A stretch of 64,000 nt of DNA from Eutreptiella sp. 'Long Island Sound 2002'. Lineage: Eukaryota; Euglenozoa; Euglenophyceae; Eutreptiales; Eutreptiaceae. The notes below the pieces were generated by a model. The model ran no database searches, had not been told where the DNA came from, and was given only the letters and a program-made list of their open reading frames with translations. Each line of letters begins with the position of its first letter. Position 1 is the stretch's first letter. The stretch is from positions 105,485,007 to 105,549,006 of the forward strand of contig OZ038382.1 in assembly GCA_964036045.1 (NCBI GenBank), written 5' to 3'. Made by a program: the position numbers and the translations under genes. Shown here one piece after another: positions 1 to 9,470 of the stretch.

Positions 1-56
1 ACCAGCAGCAAGCAGCAGGAGAGGCACAAACACAGTGTTGAAATCACTATAAACTT
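1..56 (+). repeat. LTR 3'-end fragment
   Basis: These bases match the last ~65 bases of the LTR-like repeats ending at 2,071 and 17,276: a CAGCAG-rich stretch, then AGTGTTGAAATCACTATAAA. A short internal block is missing. After about base 54 the sequence diverges from both other copies, so this is the truncated end of another copy of the same LTR family running in from outside the window. Confidence 0.7.
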
Positions 57-168
57 TTCCGACACTACCCAACTCACGCACGCAGGCAGGCAGCAATACC
101 AAGGTTACATTTCTGCCTTTCGTGTTGCCACGCGACCTCCGAGAAGGTTGTCCTGTTTGCAAGGGGCT

Positions 169-590
169 GACCGCGTTTTCCCCAGGGCCGGTTGCCTAAG
201 CTGACGGAAAGGGGTGAGGAGGCGCACGAGGGAGGGGAGGTAGGTGCATGGAGAAGGAAAGAGAACGAAAGGAAGCAGGGCCAAGAGACGCGGCGGCTTG
301 GAAAACATTTTCGAGTTTTACGCGCTGCTCGCGACGGGTTTTTCTTTGCGTTAATGGCCTGTCAGACGACTTTCAGGGGCGACGTTATGTTCCTACAAAC
401 GCTACGGTGCTCACGGCATCAACTTTTCACCTGTTTCAGAGCGAAAGAATTTCCTTTGCGTTTTAACGCGTTTCGCAGCGCACTCTTTGGCCTACGCGTG
501 TTTTATGCTAATTAGCTTTATTTTCAGCTATTCAGGAATTCCTTCGTCGTGTTTGATCTATTTTTCAATTAGTTAGGGCTACCTGCCAGA
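169..590 (+). repeat. ~410-bp dispersed repeat, copy 1
   Basis: This segment aligns along its whole length with 13,341-13,750, the right end of the insertion in the gypsy integrase. Shared landmarks are CCGCGTT with CCCCAGGG near the start, TTTTCGAGTTTTACGCGCTGCTCGCGACG in the middle (described, not a motif of known function), and GCTAATTAGCTTTATTTTCAGCTATTC near the end. The copies differ by many substitutions, so this is an old family. Short ORFs here have no similarity I recognise. It is probably the 3' end of a non-LTR or non-autonomous element, since the right end is the part common to both copies. Confidence 0.7.
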
Positions 591-1275
591 AACCACTGCG
601 CCTGTCCATCTTCAATATTTAATGTTCAATCATTCGATTTTATTGAAAATAAAATGATACTGAAAAAGTTCAATTTCTTTATGCTTTTTCGATGGTTTTA
701 CAGCATGTGTGGCATGTGAGATTCATGTGTTTCCCCCAAGTTCTATTTCTCTGAACCTATGATGAGTTGGGGCAACATCAAATATGTTTCGACAACCTGG
801 GGACATGCCCTACACAGTGCTGATATTCCTCCCCTGATATCTCAGCATCATGGTACAGAACAGTAGTGCAGAAATTGAGCATTTTCAACAGAAAGGAGGT
901 TTTTTACATCATTGTTTTGCTAAATCATTCGCAAGGTTGTGGTCTTCTAACCTTGGATCGTTGTATGATATTGCAGTTTGTGATTGTTTGCATCATTTTT
1001 GATTCAGTTTAACTAGGCCTAGCCTAGGTAGAAAGGTAGATACCTCAGAATTACTTTAGACACACAATAGATAGTAAAGCTTTTTGGGCCTCTTTTTCGG
1101 CCAAAGAACAAGCTTGGCCACAACCATTAACACACCGCTTGCAACCACGACAATCACCTTCCTATCCGCTCTGAGACTCCTCTTAACCTAGGGCCCTGAC
1201 TACAGGGTACCCGATGCTGCGTAGGGCCCACGAGTTGGACATTGTCCAGGTAGTTGCGCAGGCGGAGTTTGGGCC
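591..1275. other. AT-rich intervening DNA, no gene seen
   Basis: No supported gene. It holds small palindromes such as CTAGGCCTAG near 1,013 and a TTTTATT/AATAAAA hairpin near 640. It precedes the 5' LTR and is presumably the flank of the gypsy insertion site. Confidence 0.5.
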
Positions 1276-2071
1276 GAGTAAGAAAAAGTCCTTTTCCAAT
1301 GCTTTAGGGTATACTTTAGTTGTATTAGAGGTGCTCTAAGCACACAGGCATTTCTATCTTAGTATTGGCCCAACCAAAAGGGGTGATAACGCATTTTGAC
1401 CTATGGAACCAAACACTAAATTAGGATGTTGTTTGGACCCTTTTATCCCCAAGCTAGAGGCACTAAAACATTTTCTCCTGGGTTGCTGAGGCACTGATAT
1501 ACTGAAGGCGGAGCCTATGAATTTATCTATGTTTTCTCATGAATTCTTAGCTATCCTAGTGGTATGCACCCTAGGGGGCTGGGGCACCCCTTTTTGAGAG
1601 GTCTTGGGTTCAATACCCAGTCAGCCTAGCTAAGTGGGAATATCCCATGTGACATGGCCGTGACCTCATCGCCACATGCCATGCCACCTCAGCACCTATG
1701 GGACCCAAAAACAAGGAGTGCACATCTCAAGATGGCACTGTGGATGAGAGGGAGCCCTTGGGGCAGTTTTCCCATCAGTTATTCTCAAACATGTAAAATA
1801 TTTCATCCTGAGTTGCATTGTATGCTAATTGCTGTGGTCTATTGTTGATAGTTTTCTTTATCTAACTCTTTGTGACTGCAGCCCTTCTTCCTTTGATCCT
1901 GATTTTCTTCTACTTGCTTATCTCTGGCTTGGGTTATCCTGGATTGGTTGTATTTCAGCAAATGAAACATTTTCCTCATCAAATTAAGCAGCAGGAAACC
2001 CTACACCAGCAGCAAGCAGCAGGAGAGGCACAACAAACACACAGTGTTGAAATCACTATAAAACGTTCTGG
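1276..2071 (+). repeat. 5' LTR of Ty3/gypsy element
   Basis: This block is nearly identical to 16,504-17,276, apart from a 22-base stretch present only here (around 1,334-1,356). The pair brackets gag, pol and a 3' non-coding region in the order expected of an LTR retrotransposon. The shared sequence starts at GAGTAAGAAAAAG and ends at CTATAAAA(C)NTTCTGG. The CTATAAAA near the right edge and TATATAA near 2,145 are TATA-like. The LTR does not begin with the usual TG, so exact ends are uncertain, and I could not define a convincing target duplication. Sequence right after the end begins TGGTAGTAAGAGG, a possible primer-binding site. Confidence 0.75.
1547..1633 (+). other. tRNA-like segment with pol III B-box inside the LTR
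   Basis: Within the 5' LTR, TTAGCTA (1,547) and TAGCTAA (1,627) can pair as a 7-bp acceptor-like stem. Inside lies GGTTCAATACC (1,607-1,617), which fits the B-box consensus GGTTCRANNCC and sits in a 5-bp stem with a 7-base TTCAATA loop like a T arm. A CTAG...CTAG D-like stem precedes it. Six extra bases separate the T arm from the 3' acceptor strand, so it is not a functional canonical tRNA. The same structure is in the 3' LTR at 16,751-16,837. It may be a tRNA-derived SINE captured by the LTR. Confidence 0.4.
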
Positions 2072-2170
2072 TAGTAAGAGGCAGACTGTCTCTGCGTACC
2101 GGCAGCAACCCCGTGCCGTACATCCAGTGCGCCGAGATCAGTCATATATAAGCAAGAAGGGCGAACGAAT

Positions 2171-3220
2171 ATGGACACCAAGAAAGAGGACAACGACGTG
2201 AAGACGGCGCCTGAGGCACCAGCAATGCCAGCACCTGGTGAACCTGGACCTGGACCTAGCGCTGTACCTTCGGAGCCCTTACATGGGCCAGAGGACGTGG
2301 CGGAGGATTCGATGGAAGGACTTCAGTCGGCCTTCCGGGCCCTCTCAGTCGAGGAGGTGGACACCCATCCTGTGAGGAGAAGGAGAGAGAGAGAGTAGGA
2401 TGCTGGAGAAAGCATAGCAGACGAAGGAGCAGACCAAGGGCACGACCCGACGAATGATCATACCTTCGAGGGTGCACCAAGCGCTTCCGGCCCCCACGCA
2501 TCTCCCTCTCCTATAACCACCACACTCCCAACTCCAGACCCAGCCGCTGCAACATCCACACCCATAACCAACCCGCCTATGGCTGAGGGCATAGGCTTTA
2601 CTGGTATGCCTACCTACCCTGACTATGGTGTGAACCCACCTACCACTGCGTTTCCAGAGGCAACTACTACCAGTGAGCCAGTGGCCACCAGTTCTGCGCC
2701 GCGATGGTATGCGGCTGACTATCACCATCCTCTACCCGCTACGGGAGCCTATGTGGATGTTCCTGGGTATGCAACCTTGAGTGGGTTGAGGAGAGGACCT
2801 GAGTCATGCGGGAGCAGGAGTAGAGGATCGGGGAGATCCTCCAACAGGTCCCTGAGGCGGTCGGAGATCAACGAGGTGTTCCAAGGAGCCACCTCTAAAA
2901 TTGTTGGCGACCTCACTCAAGAGATTCGAGATAAACTGGAGCCCCTGATACCGCCCCAAGCGTCCCCTACCACGGTGGGAATGTCACCCCATCAAGTACA
3001 GGCCAGCCACCTGGTGGCAGGGCTGACAAACACCCTGGGGACCCTGAGGAGCCGACCGATGCCGACCCCTGCAGCGATACCTAGAAGCCCTTTCGTGCCG
3101 AGATCGGCCCGGCCACCCTACAGTCACGTGGGGAATTCTACGAGAGCCCAGCTGGACCGGCTGGGGCTGACAGCCCTGCGGGCAATGTTGATGTGGAGCC
3201 CTACGGCTCCAGTGACCTAG
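2171..3220 (+). pseudogene. gag: Ty3/gypsy Gag, N-terminal part (interrupted)
   Basis: The frame opens at the ATG at 2,171, 100 bases after the 5' LTR, and runs to a TAG at 2,396-2,398. It resumes in the same frame to 3,220. The first part is acidic and Pro-rich. The second is Ser/Arg-rich (SRSRGSGRSSNRSLRR) and then resembles a Gag N-terminal region without a nameable fold. Near 3,193 the coding sense moves to the +2 frame, which carries the capsid-like and nucleocapsid parts. The stop and frame change make this copy non-functional. Identity as Gag rests on position before protease and RT rather than on motifs. Confidence 0.6.
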
Positions 3221-4587
3221 GCGGAGATCCCTCCGATGACGAACCGCCGTCGATGACTTCCGCTTCGCCCTCGGAGGACGACGACCCGGAGGACCCCGAG
3301 AAACCAAGTGGGAAGAAGAAGAAGAAGAAGAAGACCCGACGCCCTGGGGGACGCAGGTCTCAGGAGGCTAAGGCTATTGCCACCTCCAAGATCGTGGTGA
3401 ACCTGCCTGAGTTCACAGGCAAGGATCTCAGCGAGTTCGCTGAGAATTTTGGCCGGTTTCTCCGATTGACCGGCCAAACCCACGCTAGTGGACGAGTCAA
3501 GTGCGATCTGCTCATGCAGTGTTGCAAGACCAAGCACCTGGAGAAGCAGGTCAAACAGATCGTGACTAAGTCCGCCACCTTTGCCGATGTGTTGAGGCAG
3601 TACCCGACCTATGAAACCGACCTCTCCATCAGTGCCGAGATCCAGAACCTGCCCATGCTGCCCAACAACCCCAAACCTGGCAGGGTCTCTGAGCTATTAG
3701 CTGACTTGGATCACTGGGCTGGACGATTGACGCCCGGTTCCTACAGCAGCGCCGACCTGCTTTTCTGGTTGGTGGCTAAGCTCCCTCGAGAGCTGTGGGA
3801 CGAATGCCGTTCAACGGCAGAGCGAAAGGCTAGAGCCCTCCACTACGAGGATCTATGTGTACTACTCCTGAAGCTGGCGCTGGAGAAGGAAGGCGACCAG
3901 CACCTGAACAACTACCGTCCTCGAGGTGGAGGCTCTGGAAGCCATGGCAAAGGGTACGAAGGATCCAGACCTGGGCAGGGGACTACCCCGAAACACGCCC
4001 GTATCATGGAGAACGTCAAGGAGCTCTTCTGGTGTGATGCCAGAGACGAGCAGGGCCACCTGCAGCACGCCCCTGACTGCGAGCAGCGAGACTGCTTCGT
4101 AGTCCAGGGGAAGCAGCAGGAGACCAACACCAGCGGCAAGGCAAAGCTGCCGGATCACTACAGGTGTACTATCACCTGTGCCTTCTTTGGGAAGAGGAAG
4201 CACTACGAGGATGAGTGCTACCACAAGCAGCGCCTGTCGGCGAAGCTGAGGGGTGAGGATCCTGGCAAAGGCTCTGACAAAGGTGGAGGCAAAGGCAAAG
4301 GCAACGACTCCAGCAAGGGCAAGTCGAGAGGACGTGGACAAGGGCAAGACAAAAGTCAAGGTGGACGAGGAGGAGGCGCTAACCGCCAGCCAGACAAGGA
4401 CAACAAGAACACGGACAAGAACGGAGGCAACCCTAACCCTAATCCAGGGGGGAACTCGGAGCCCTCTGGAGGGCAGCCTGGTCCCACCACACGCTCGCAG
4501 ACGCAGGCCCAGCGAGAGCAAGGGGCCAAGCATGAGCATGAAGGTGGTGATGACGGCAACGCTAAGAAGAGGAGCCGTTTCATGTAG
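3193..4587 (+). pseudogene. gag: Ty3/gypsy Gag, capsid/nucleocapsid part
   Basis: A 464-codon frame with an acidic start, a run of seven lysines followed by RRPGGRR (nuclear-localisation-like or RNA-binding), then a helical capsid-like region beginning VNLPEFTGKDLSEF. That opening resembles the F-x-G start of Ty3/gypsy Gag domains. A zinc-knuckle variant C-x3-C-x7-H-x4-C lies near 4,165-4,215, followed by a Gly/Lys/Arg-rich tail typical of nucleocapsid. The frame ends with TAG at 4,585. The same frame continues toward protease but hits a TGA at 4,642, so any Gag-Pol readthrough is broken. Part of a dead element. Confidence 0.75.
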
Positions 4588-4644
4588 ATGGCTCGCAAGC
4601 TGCGAAACAAGGGGTTCGAGGTGACCTGTCCCGCGGAGTTCTGA

Positions 4645-5379
4645 CAGGGACGCTCCGTCGGGACCCGGAACCTGGTGTTTTGGGTACGTATTCAACTAGG
4701 GGGACGTGAATACCTGGGGGTATTGGATACTGGCGCCACCATATCTATAGTGGCCAAGAAAATTTTACCTTGTGGGAGCCTGAAGAAAACCATGACCACC
4801 GCGGCTATACGAATGGGGAATGGACATGTGGTGCACAGCTGCGGGGACTGTGAAGTGGAGGTACCTATGGGCTCCCGGACTATCGCCCAACGTTTCTATG
4901 TGATGGACACTGAGGCCTTCGACTTTGTACTGGGGACTGACTTCTTCGTGCAGCACTCCCAGATACAATCCCTGACGCTGCAAGCGCCCTACCTCCTCTA
5001 CGTGAACCACGGCAGTGGCAGAGAGTCTGTGCCACTGGAGCAGTCGGAACATACCTCGAGCTACCTGAGGGTATCGAAGGAGGAGCCCTCGAACATTATG
5101 GCGGCCTCAAAAACTGAGGACTATCAACTATTGGGGGAAGTCCTAGACCAAGGTCTGAAGCAGTTGGGTTACTCTAGGGAAGACCTCAGGGTGGAGTTGT
5201 TCGCCAGCGACAAGCAGCATGTACTGGACCTTTACTGCAGCAAGGGGAAGAACTGCAGCTACAAACTTTACCCGCCCTCTTTCGGGATGGCCTACGGGAA
5301 CCCCAGGTTCAGTGAACTGGGGAAGGTCTTGACCATGGTGGCCTTGGAACGTTCCCGTATGGTCCTTGGTTTCCCCTGA
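4645..5379 (+). pseudogene. pol: Retropepsin and DLFA/NPPF-type domain
   Basis: In the Gag frame, a retropepsin is recognisable. LDTGAT (DTG at 4,726-4,734) is the catalytic loop and VLGTDFF about 70 residues later is the second conserved strand, the usual spacing for LTR-element aspartic proteases. About 80 residues on, a second domain starts with VELFAS and contains YGNPRFSELGKVL. This matches a domain common in DIRS-like and some protist retroelements (DLFA ... NPPF ... P.W) that resembles Dam-type adenine methyltransferases. The frame is lost near 5,365, and the next piece (SPDWGAHGGNKYW) continues in the +1 frame. No intact catalytic NPPY is visible (NPRF instead). Confidence 0.7.
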
Positions 5380-6394
5380 TTGGGGAGCCCATGGGGGCAA
5401 CAAGTACTGGCGAAATCTCCTGGACAGGCTGACTATCAGCTCTGTTCGGTTACCTGATGAAGCTATCTACGTGCCTCTGGGGCGTAAGACGCCTGTTGGG
5501 AAACCCGGATGGGTGAGTATGCTCAGCGTGGTGGACAGAGGTCTTACCTCCATCCCCTAGGAGGATCTGGACCCGACTCTGGTCCAGGCTATACAACGAG
5601 AAAGCGATGGACTCGCCTTGGGTGACTTGAAGGATGGACTACGATCTCAAGATGCTATTGAGACTATACCCGGAGGAGATGAATACGTCGTGACTAACAC
5701 CAACGCCCCCAACTCTCCCTGCCATGTACCTGTTCCTGATGGAGTATCTGAGTGTGGACTATCCGAGCTACCTAGCTCTATCCACTCAGATGACGAGACT
5801 GAGCACGACGCCTTCTTCGTGCAGACCTGTGTGGAGGAAGTGGAGAACGCCGAGTACGTCGCCCCACTGAAACCCCTACTCTCCATGAGGGTGGAAGACC
5901 CCGTGGACGAAGAGCTGGACCCTCGATCCAGGCTAAGGGAGTATGTGGACTCCAAGAGGAAGTTGGTGGCGAAAAAGCTATGCTACGCGAAGCCTACCCG
6001 CAGCTGATGGCCACTGCAGCAAGGACGTATGGGAGATCTATCCCAATTGAAGGAGGACCTCGAACAGAAGATAATTACCTGGCAAAGGGAGGTAGATCTT
6101 GAGCTAATGAAGAGCGTGTGGGGCGCCCATGTGAGGACCCCAGAGGAGGACGACCTCTCGGAGGAATGTGTATGTGAACCCCCTCGAGCGTGCCTATGTT
6201 GCCATCGTCCATCGGAGATGGTTGAACGAGACCTACTATATGCCTACCAAGGGTTGAAGGATACTACCAAGGGCGAAGAGTCGGTGGAGGATCACCTCCG
6301 ACGTCTATTACTCAGGGGGCAAGCAACTTACACTCTGACGAGGACATCGAGGACAAGATCAACCTATTTGACTCGCAGGTGCAGAAGCTTATAA
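5366..6394 (+). pseudogene. pol: pol linker region between protease and RT
   Basis: Continuation of pol in one frame, broken by TAG at 5,558 and TGA near 6,005. The first ~60 codons complete the DLFA/NPPF-type domain (SPDWGAH...KYWRNLLDRL...VRLP). The rest is acidic, lacks recognisable motifs and is rich in Glu/Asp. A C-x-C-C-x-R cluster (CLCCHR) lies near 6,195. It leads into the RT N-terminus, which is in another frame from about 6,379. I assign it as a linker of a decayed polyprotein by position only. Confidence 0.5.
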
Positions 6395-7203
6395 GGACCT
6401 ATCTGGAGGTGTTCGGAGAACTACCCCCTCCGGCTTCATGTGACAAGCTGGTACAAATGTACCTCAAGCTGAAACCCGAGTTCGTGGGTCACAGGATCCG
6501 GAGGAGACCTTATCCAGCTTCTAAAGAGCAGCCTGACGAGATTGTGCGACAGATACAAGAATGTATCGACGCTGGCCTAGTCCTGGAGTACAAGGACGGG
6601 GACTACCCCCAACACTGCAGCCCCTGTTTCGTGGTGGCTAAGCCTCGGTCTACAGCCAAACGGCTGGTAGTGGACTACAGAGAGCTGAACAAGAAAACGT
6701 TGAACCACTCAGGGTCCATTCCTAATATGGAGTCCAGCCTTGAGAAGATAGCCTCCTGTCGCTACAAGACCAAGATGGACAAGAGGAGCGGATTCTGGCA
6801 AGTGGGCCTGACGCCCAACGCTCAGGAGCTACTAGCCTTCATCACCCCTCAGGGAAGGCTGTTCAAGTGGAAGGTCATGCCTTTTGGCGTGGCCAACGCA
6901 CCCGCTCTATTCCAAGAGCTGATGAGCAAGATCTTGTCCATCCTACGAAGGAGACCTAAGGTGCAGGAACTTATATCCCGTGGGGCCCAGATGGAAGCAC
7001 AAATCGACGATGTATGCCTCGGGACCAATACCCAGGAGGATCACCTAATTCTCTTGGGTGAGTTCTTTGCGGTCTGCCAGGAGAACCACACACAACTCAA
7101 GCTGGAGAAGTGTGAGCTCATGCTGGAGACCATGCAGTACCTGGGGTTGGACGTTGGCTATGGGTGTTGGACCCCAGCGCCCACAAGAGCAACAAGCGTT
7201 TGA
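6379..7203 (+). pseudogene. pol: Ty3/gypsy reverse transcriptase
   Basis: This is clear Ty3/gypsy RT. In order: KRLVVDYRELNKKTL (motif 2/3), KMDKRSGFWQVGL carrying the first catalytic Asp, MPFGVANAPALFQELM, QIDDVCLG with the catalytic Asp pair at 7,006-7,011 (usual YIDD, here QIDD), and LKLEKCEL...YLGLDV of the thumb side. The N-terminal start at 6,379 is only where the frame opens, because the upstream linker is in another frame. The frame fails near 7,180-7,203 and RNase H follows in the +1 frame. Family assignment is firm; the copy is inactive. Confidence 0.9.
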
Positions 7204-8050
7204 CCAGCTCAAAGACAAGGTGTCGTACGCTAAGTGCTTGGGCGTGCCTAGGGCACAAGGGGAGATTTTCCTGGTGACCGACGCCAGCAATGTGGGCGGT
7301 GGTGGAACGTCGTTCCAATGGCAAGCACTAGAGAAGGAGGAGTTCGACTCGGCCATTTCCCAATGGGGGTCGGAAGGTCTCAACCGAGATGGAACCCTCA
7401 AGCACAGCTACCCTGACTACAAGTGGGTCCTAGTACGTCAGGGCCACTGGAACTGGAAGTGGAGCCAGGCCACGGGGAACTACTCCACCTATGAGCAGGA
7501 ATTGCTCGCGGGTATGCTAGTGCTATCCTCACAAGCACGACTGTTGGGGAGTAACCCTGTGGTCTGGCTGTGCGACCAAGAGCCGGTCCGCACTTTCCAG
7601 AAGGGCCCCCCACCAGAGAAGGCCAAGCTACGGCGTTGGTGGACCTACCTCAGTCAACTACGGCTGACGGTACACCATATCCAGGGAGTGAAGAACGAGT
7701 GTGCAGACTACATCAGCCGCAACAACTTCGACGCCCTGATTGGTGCCCGGTCTGAAGCGCTGGCTAAGGAGGCGTTCAGCCGTATGGATGTCCACTTGGA
7801 CCTCAACATGACTATGATACGCCCCCTGGATGGACTCCAACAATCGGAGTACCTGAAGGAGCTTGGGGATATCTACAAGCGTCTGGAGAAACGCCTTGAA
7901 CCCCTCCTGGTCAACCAAGGTCAGTGGAAGAGGGACAAGAGCTACCGCATCGTGGTGCCTAGTGACAGAGGCCCAGCTCTGCTGAAGTGGACCCATGAGT
8001 CCAGCGGTCATGTGGGTGCTGACCGTACCCTGAGGGTATTCAAGCAGTGA
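7180..8050 (+). pseudogene. pol: Ty3/gypsy RNase H and integrase zinc-binding start
   Basis: RNase H is visible as LVTDAS (first Asp), YSTYEQELLAGMLVLS (Glu), WLCDQEPV (Asp) and a final HHIQGVKNECADYISR, the standard Ty3/gypsy ending with H-x-G-x-x-N-x-x-AD. About 200 residues further, THESSGHVGADRTL provides the two His of the integrase HHCC zinc finger. The TGA at 8,048 falls inside the finger, where a Trp codon (TGG) would fit. The cysteines (CPCRSC) follow in the same frame near 8,110. The frame therefore passes directly into the integrase core apart from this stop. Confidence 0.88.
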
Positions 8051-8887
8051 TTCCACACTACGTGGACTGACGACCAACTGCGGAAAGCCCTCCAGCCTAT
8101 CGTGGACAAGTGCCCGTGCAGGTCCTGCAAACCAGGGGATATCAGGGACAGAGGTCTCTACTCGACCCTGCCCATTCCTCACTGTGCTAACAGTGTTCTA
8201 TACGTGGACTACACGAAGATGCCGAAGTTCGGGGGCTATGACTTTGCCCTCGTGGTAACCTGTGGGTTGACCAGGTTTACCAGGGTGTTCCCATGTACCA
8301 AGCACATTACCGGGGCGGAGACTATCAAGATACTCCTGGAGGAGTGGTTTTGTGTCTATGGGGCGCCCAAGGAGATCAACTTCGATGAGGACGTACGAGT
8401 ACGCTCAGATACCGGCTGGTACAAGAGGGTCCTGAGATCCCTCAATGTCCAGGTGTCTACGGGGATCCCCTACTCACACACAAGCAACCTTCTATGTGAG
8501 CGACAGATCCGTGTCCTCAAGGAGAATGTAAGGATATGGTGCAAAACTGAACGCACCAGAGACTGGGTCAGACTACTCCCCGTCACATCCTTGATGATGA
8601 ACTCCCAAGAGACTTCAGCTACTGGCTACTTGCCCCATGAGCTATTCCTAGGGCGCCCGGCGTGGTTCCTACATGCCCCCTATCCAGAGGACACCCATTC
8701 TTCTGTGGGTGAATGGGTCCAAGAGCAACAAGCGAAGGTGGACAAGGCCAAGGCTATGCTCCAGAGAGTGAGGGAGCGTCAGTGGAACATGAAGAACAAG
8801 CACCGAGTACCTGCCGCCTACCAAGAGGGGGACTGGGTGCTGGTGCATCACAGCCGACTACCCGCCCGGCCACGCTCTACCAGGTAG
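8051..8887 (+). pseudogene. pol: Ty3/gypsy integrase core (split by insertion)
   Basis: The DDE integrase core is recognisable: VLYVDYTKM (first Asp), INFDEDVRV (second Asp), LLCERQIRVLKENVR (Glu), then GYLPHELFLGRP and a helical region with EGDWVLVHHSRLP. The frame is cut at 8,884 by the 4.87-kb insertion; the coding sequence resumes in the same phase after 13,758. The last residues encoded before the junction belong to the conserved stretch just ahead of the GPY/F module. The catalytic triad looks intact but the element is dead. Confidence 0.85.
8876..8883 (+). repeat. Left target-site duplication TCTACCAG
   Basis: The octamer TCTACCAG occurs at the left edge of the insertion and again at 13,751-13,758. 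Joining the two gypsy halves through one copy restores codon phase exactly, which supports this as a real insertion duplication. Confidence 0.8.
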
Positions 8888-9470
8888 GTAGGTAGGTATC
8901 TTCGGGAGCTCGGGATGCCTCCTTTGACGGTGCAGGAAGAAGGTCTTACCAAGGGGACGTCCTGTCCCTCCCACTGCCCTATGTTAGGTGCCTCTTGAGC
9001 CGCTCCCGCATGTGCTTGGGAAGGCATTGTCGCGGCCACCCGGTCCATGTGTCCCAGGTGGGAGGGTGTCCCCACATGTGTCCATGAGTAGGGCCACATG
9101 CCCCCTCCTTCGGGCGGCAGCTCTGGGGGCTGCCCAGCCGTGTGGAGTATCTCTCACCACAAGGGGTCTTGCTCCCGCTTGTCTACGGTACGACCGCCTC
9201 ACCCTTGTGGCTTGAGTTGCGGGGCCGCTCCGCTTGGCAGGCGACCCCCTCCTGGACTGTGTACCGGCTCGCCTGTCACCGGTTGTATCCATGGCTCCGG
9301 GTGACGTTTGCCATGGTCCCCGATGCAGCCTGGCCGGGCTCGGACCAGCAGCCTTGGAGTACCGCTCCTGCCACTGGCCCGGTGGGTCGGCTGGGTCGCC
9401 CCAGTGTGTCCGACCCATGGGGTGTTGGTTCCTTCCTGTCCCCCGGCCGCCCTACGTGTGTGCGGTGTCC

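Noticed and set aside
1607-1617. Functional tRNA gene at the B-box
   Set aside because: The T-arm is good, but there are six unpaired bases before the acceptor strand and no clear anticodon arm, and it sits in a repeated LTR.
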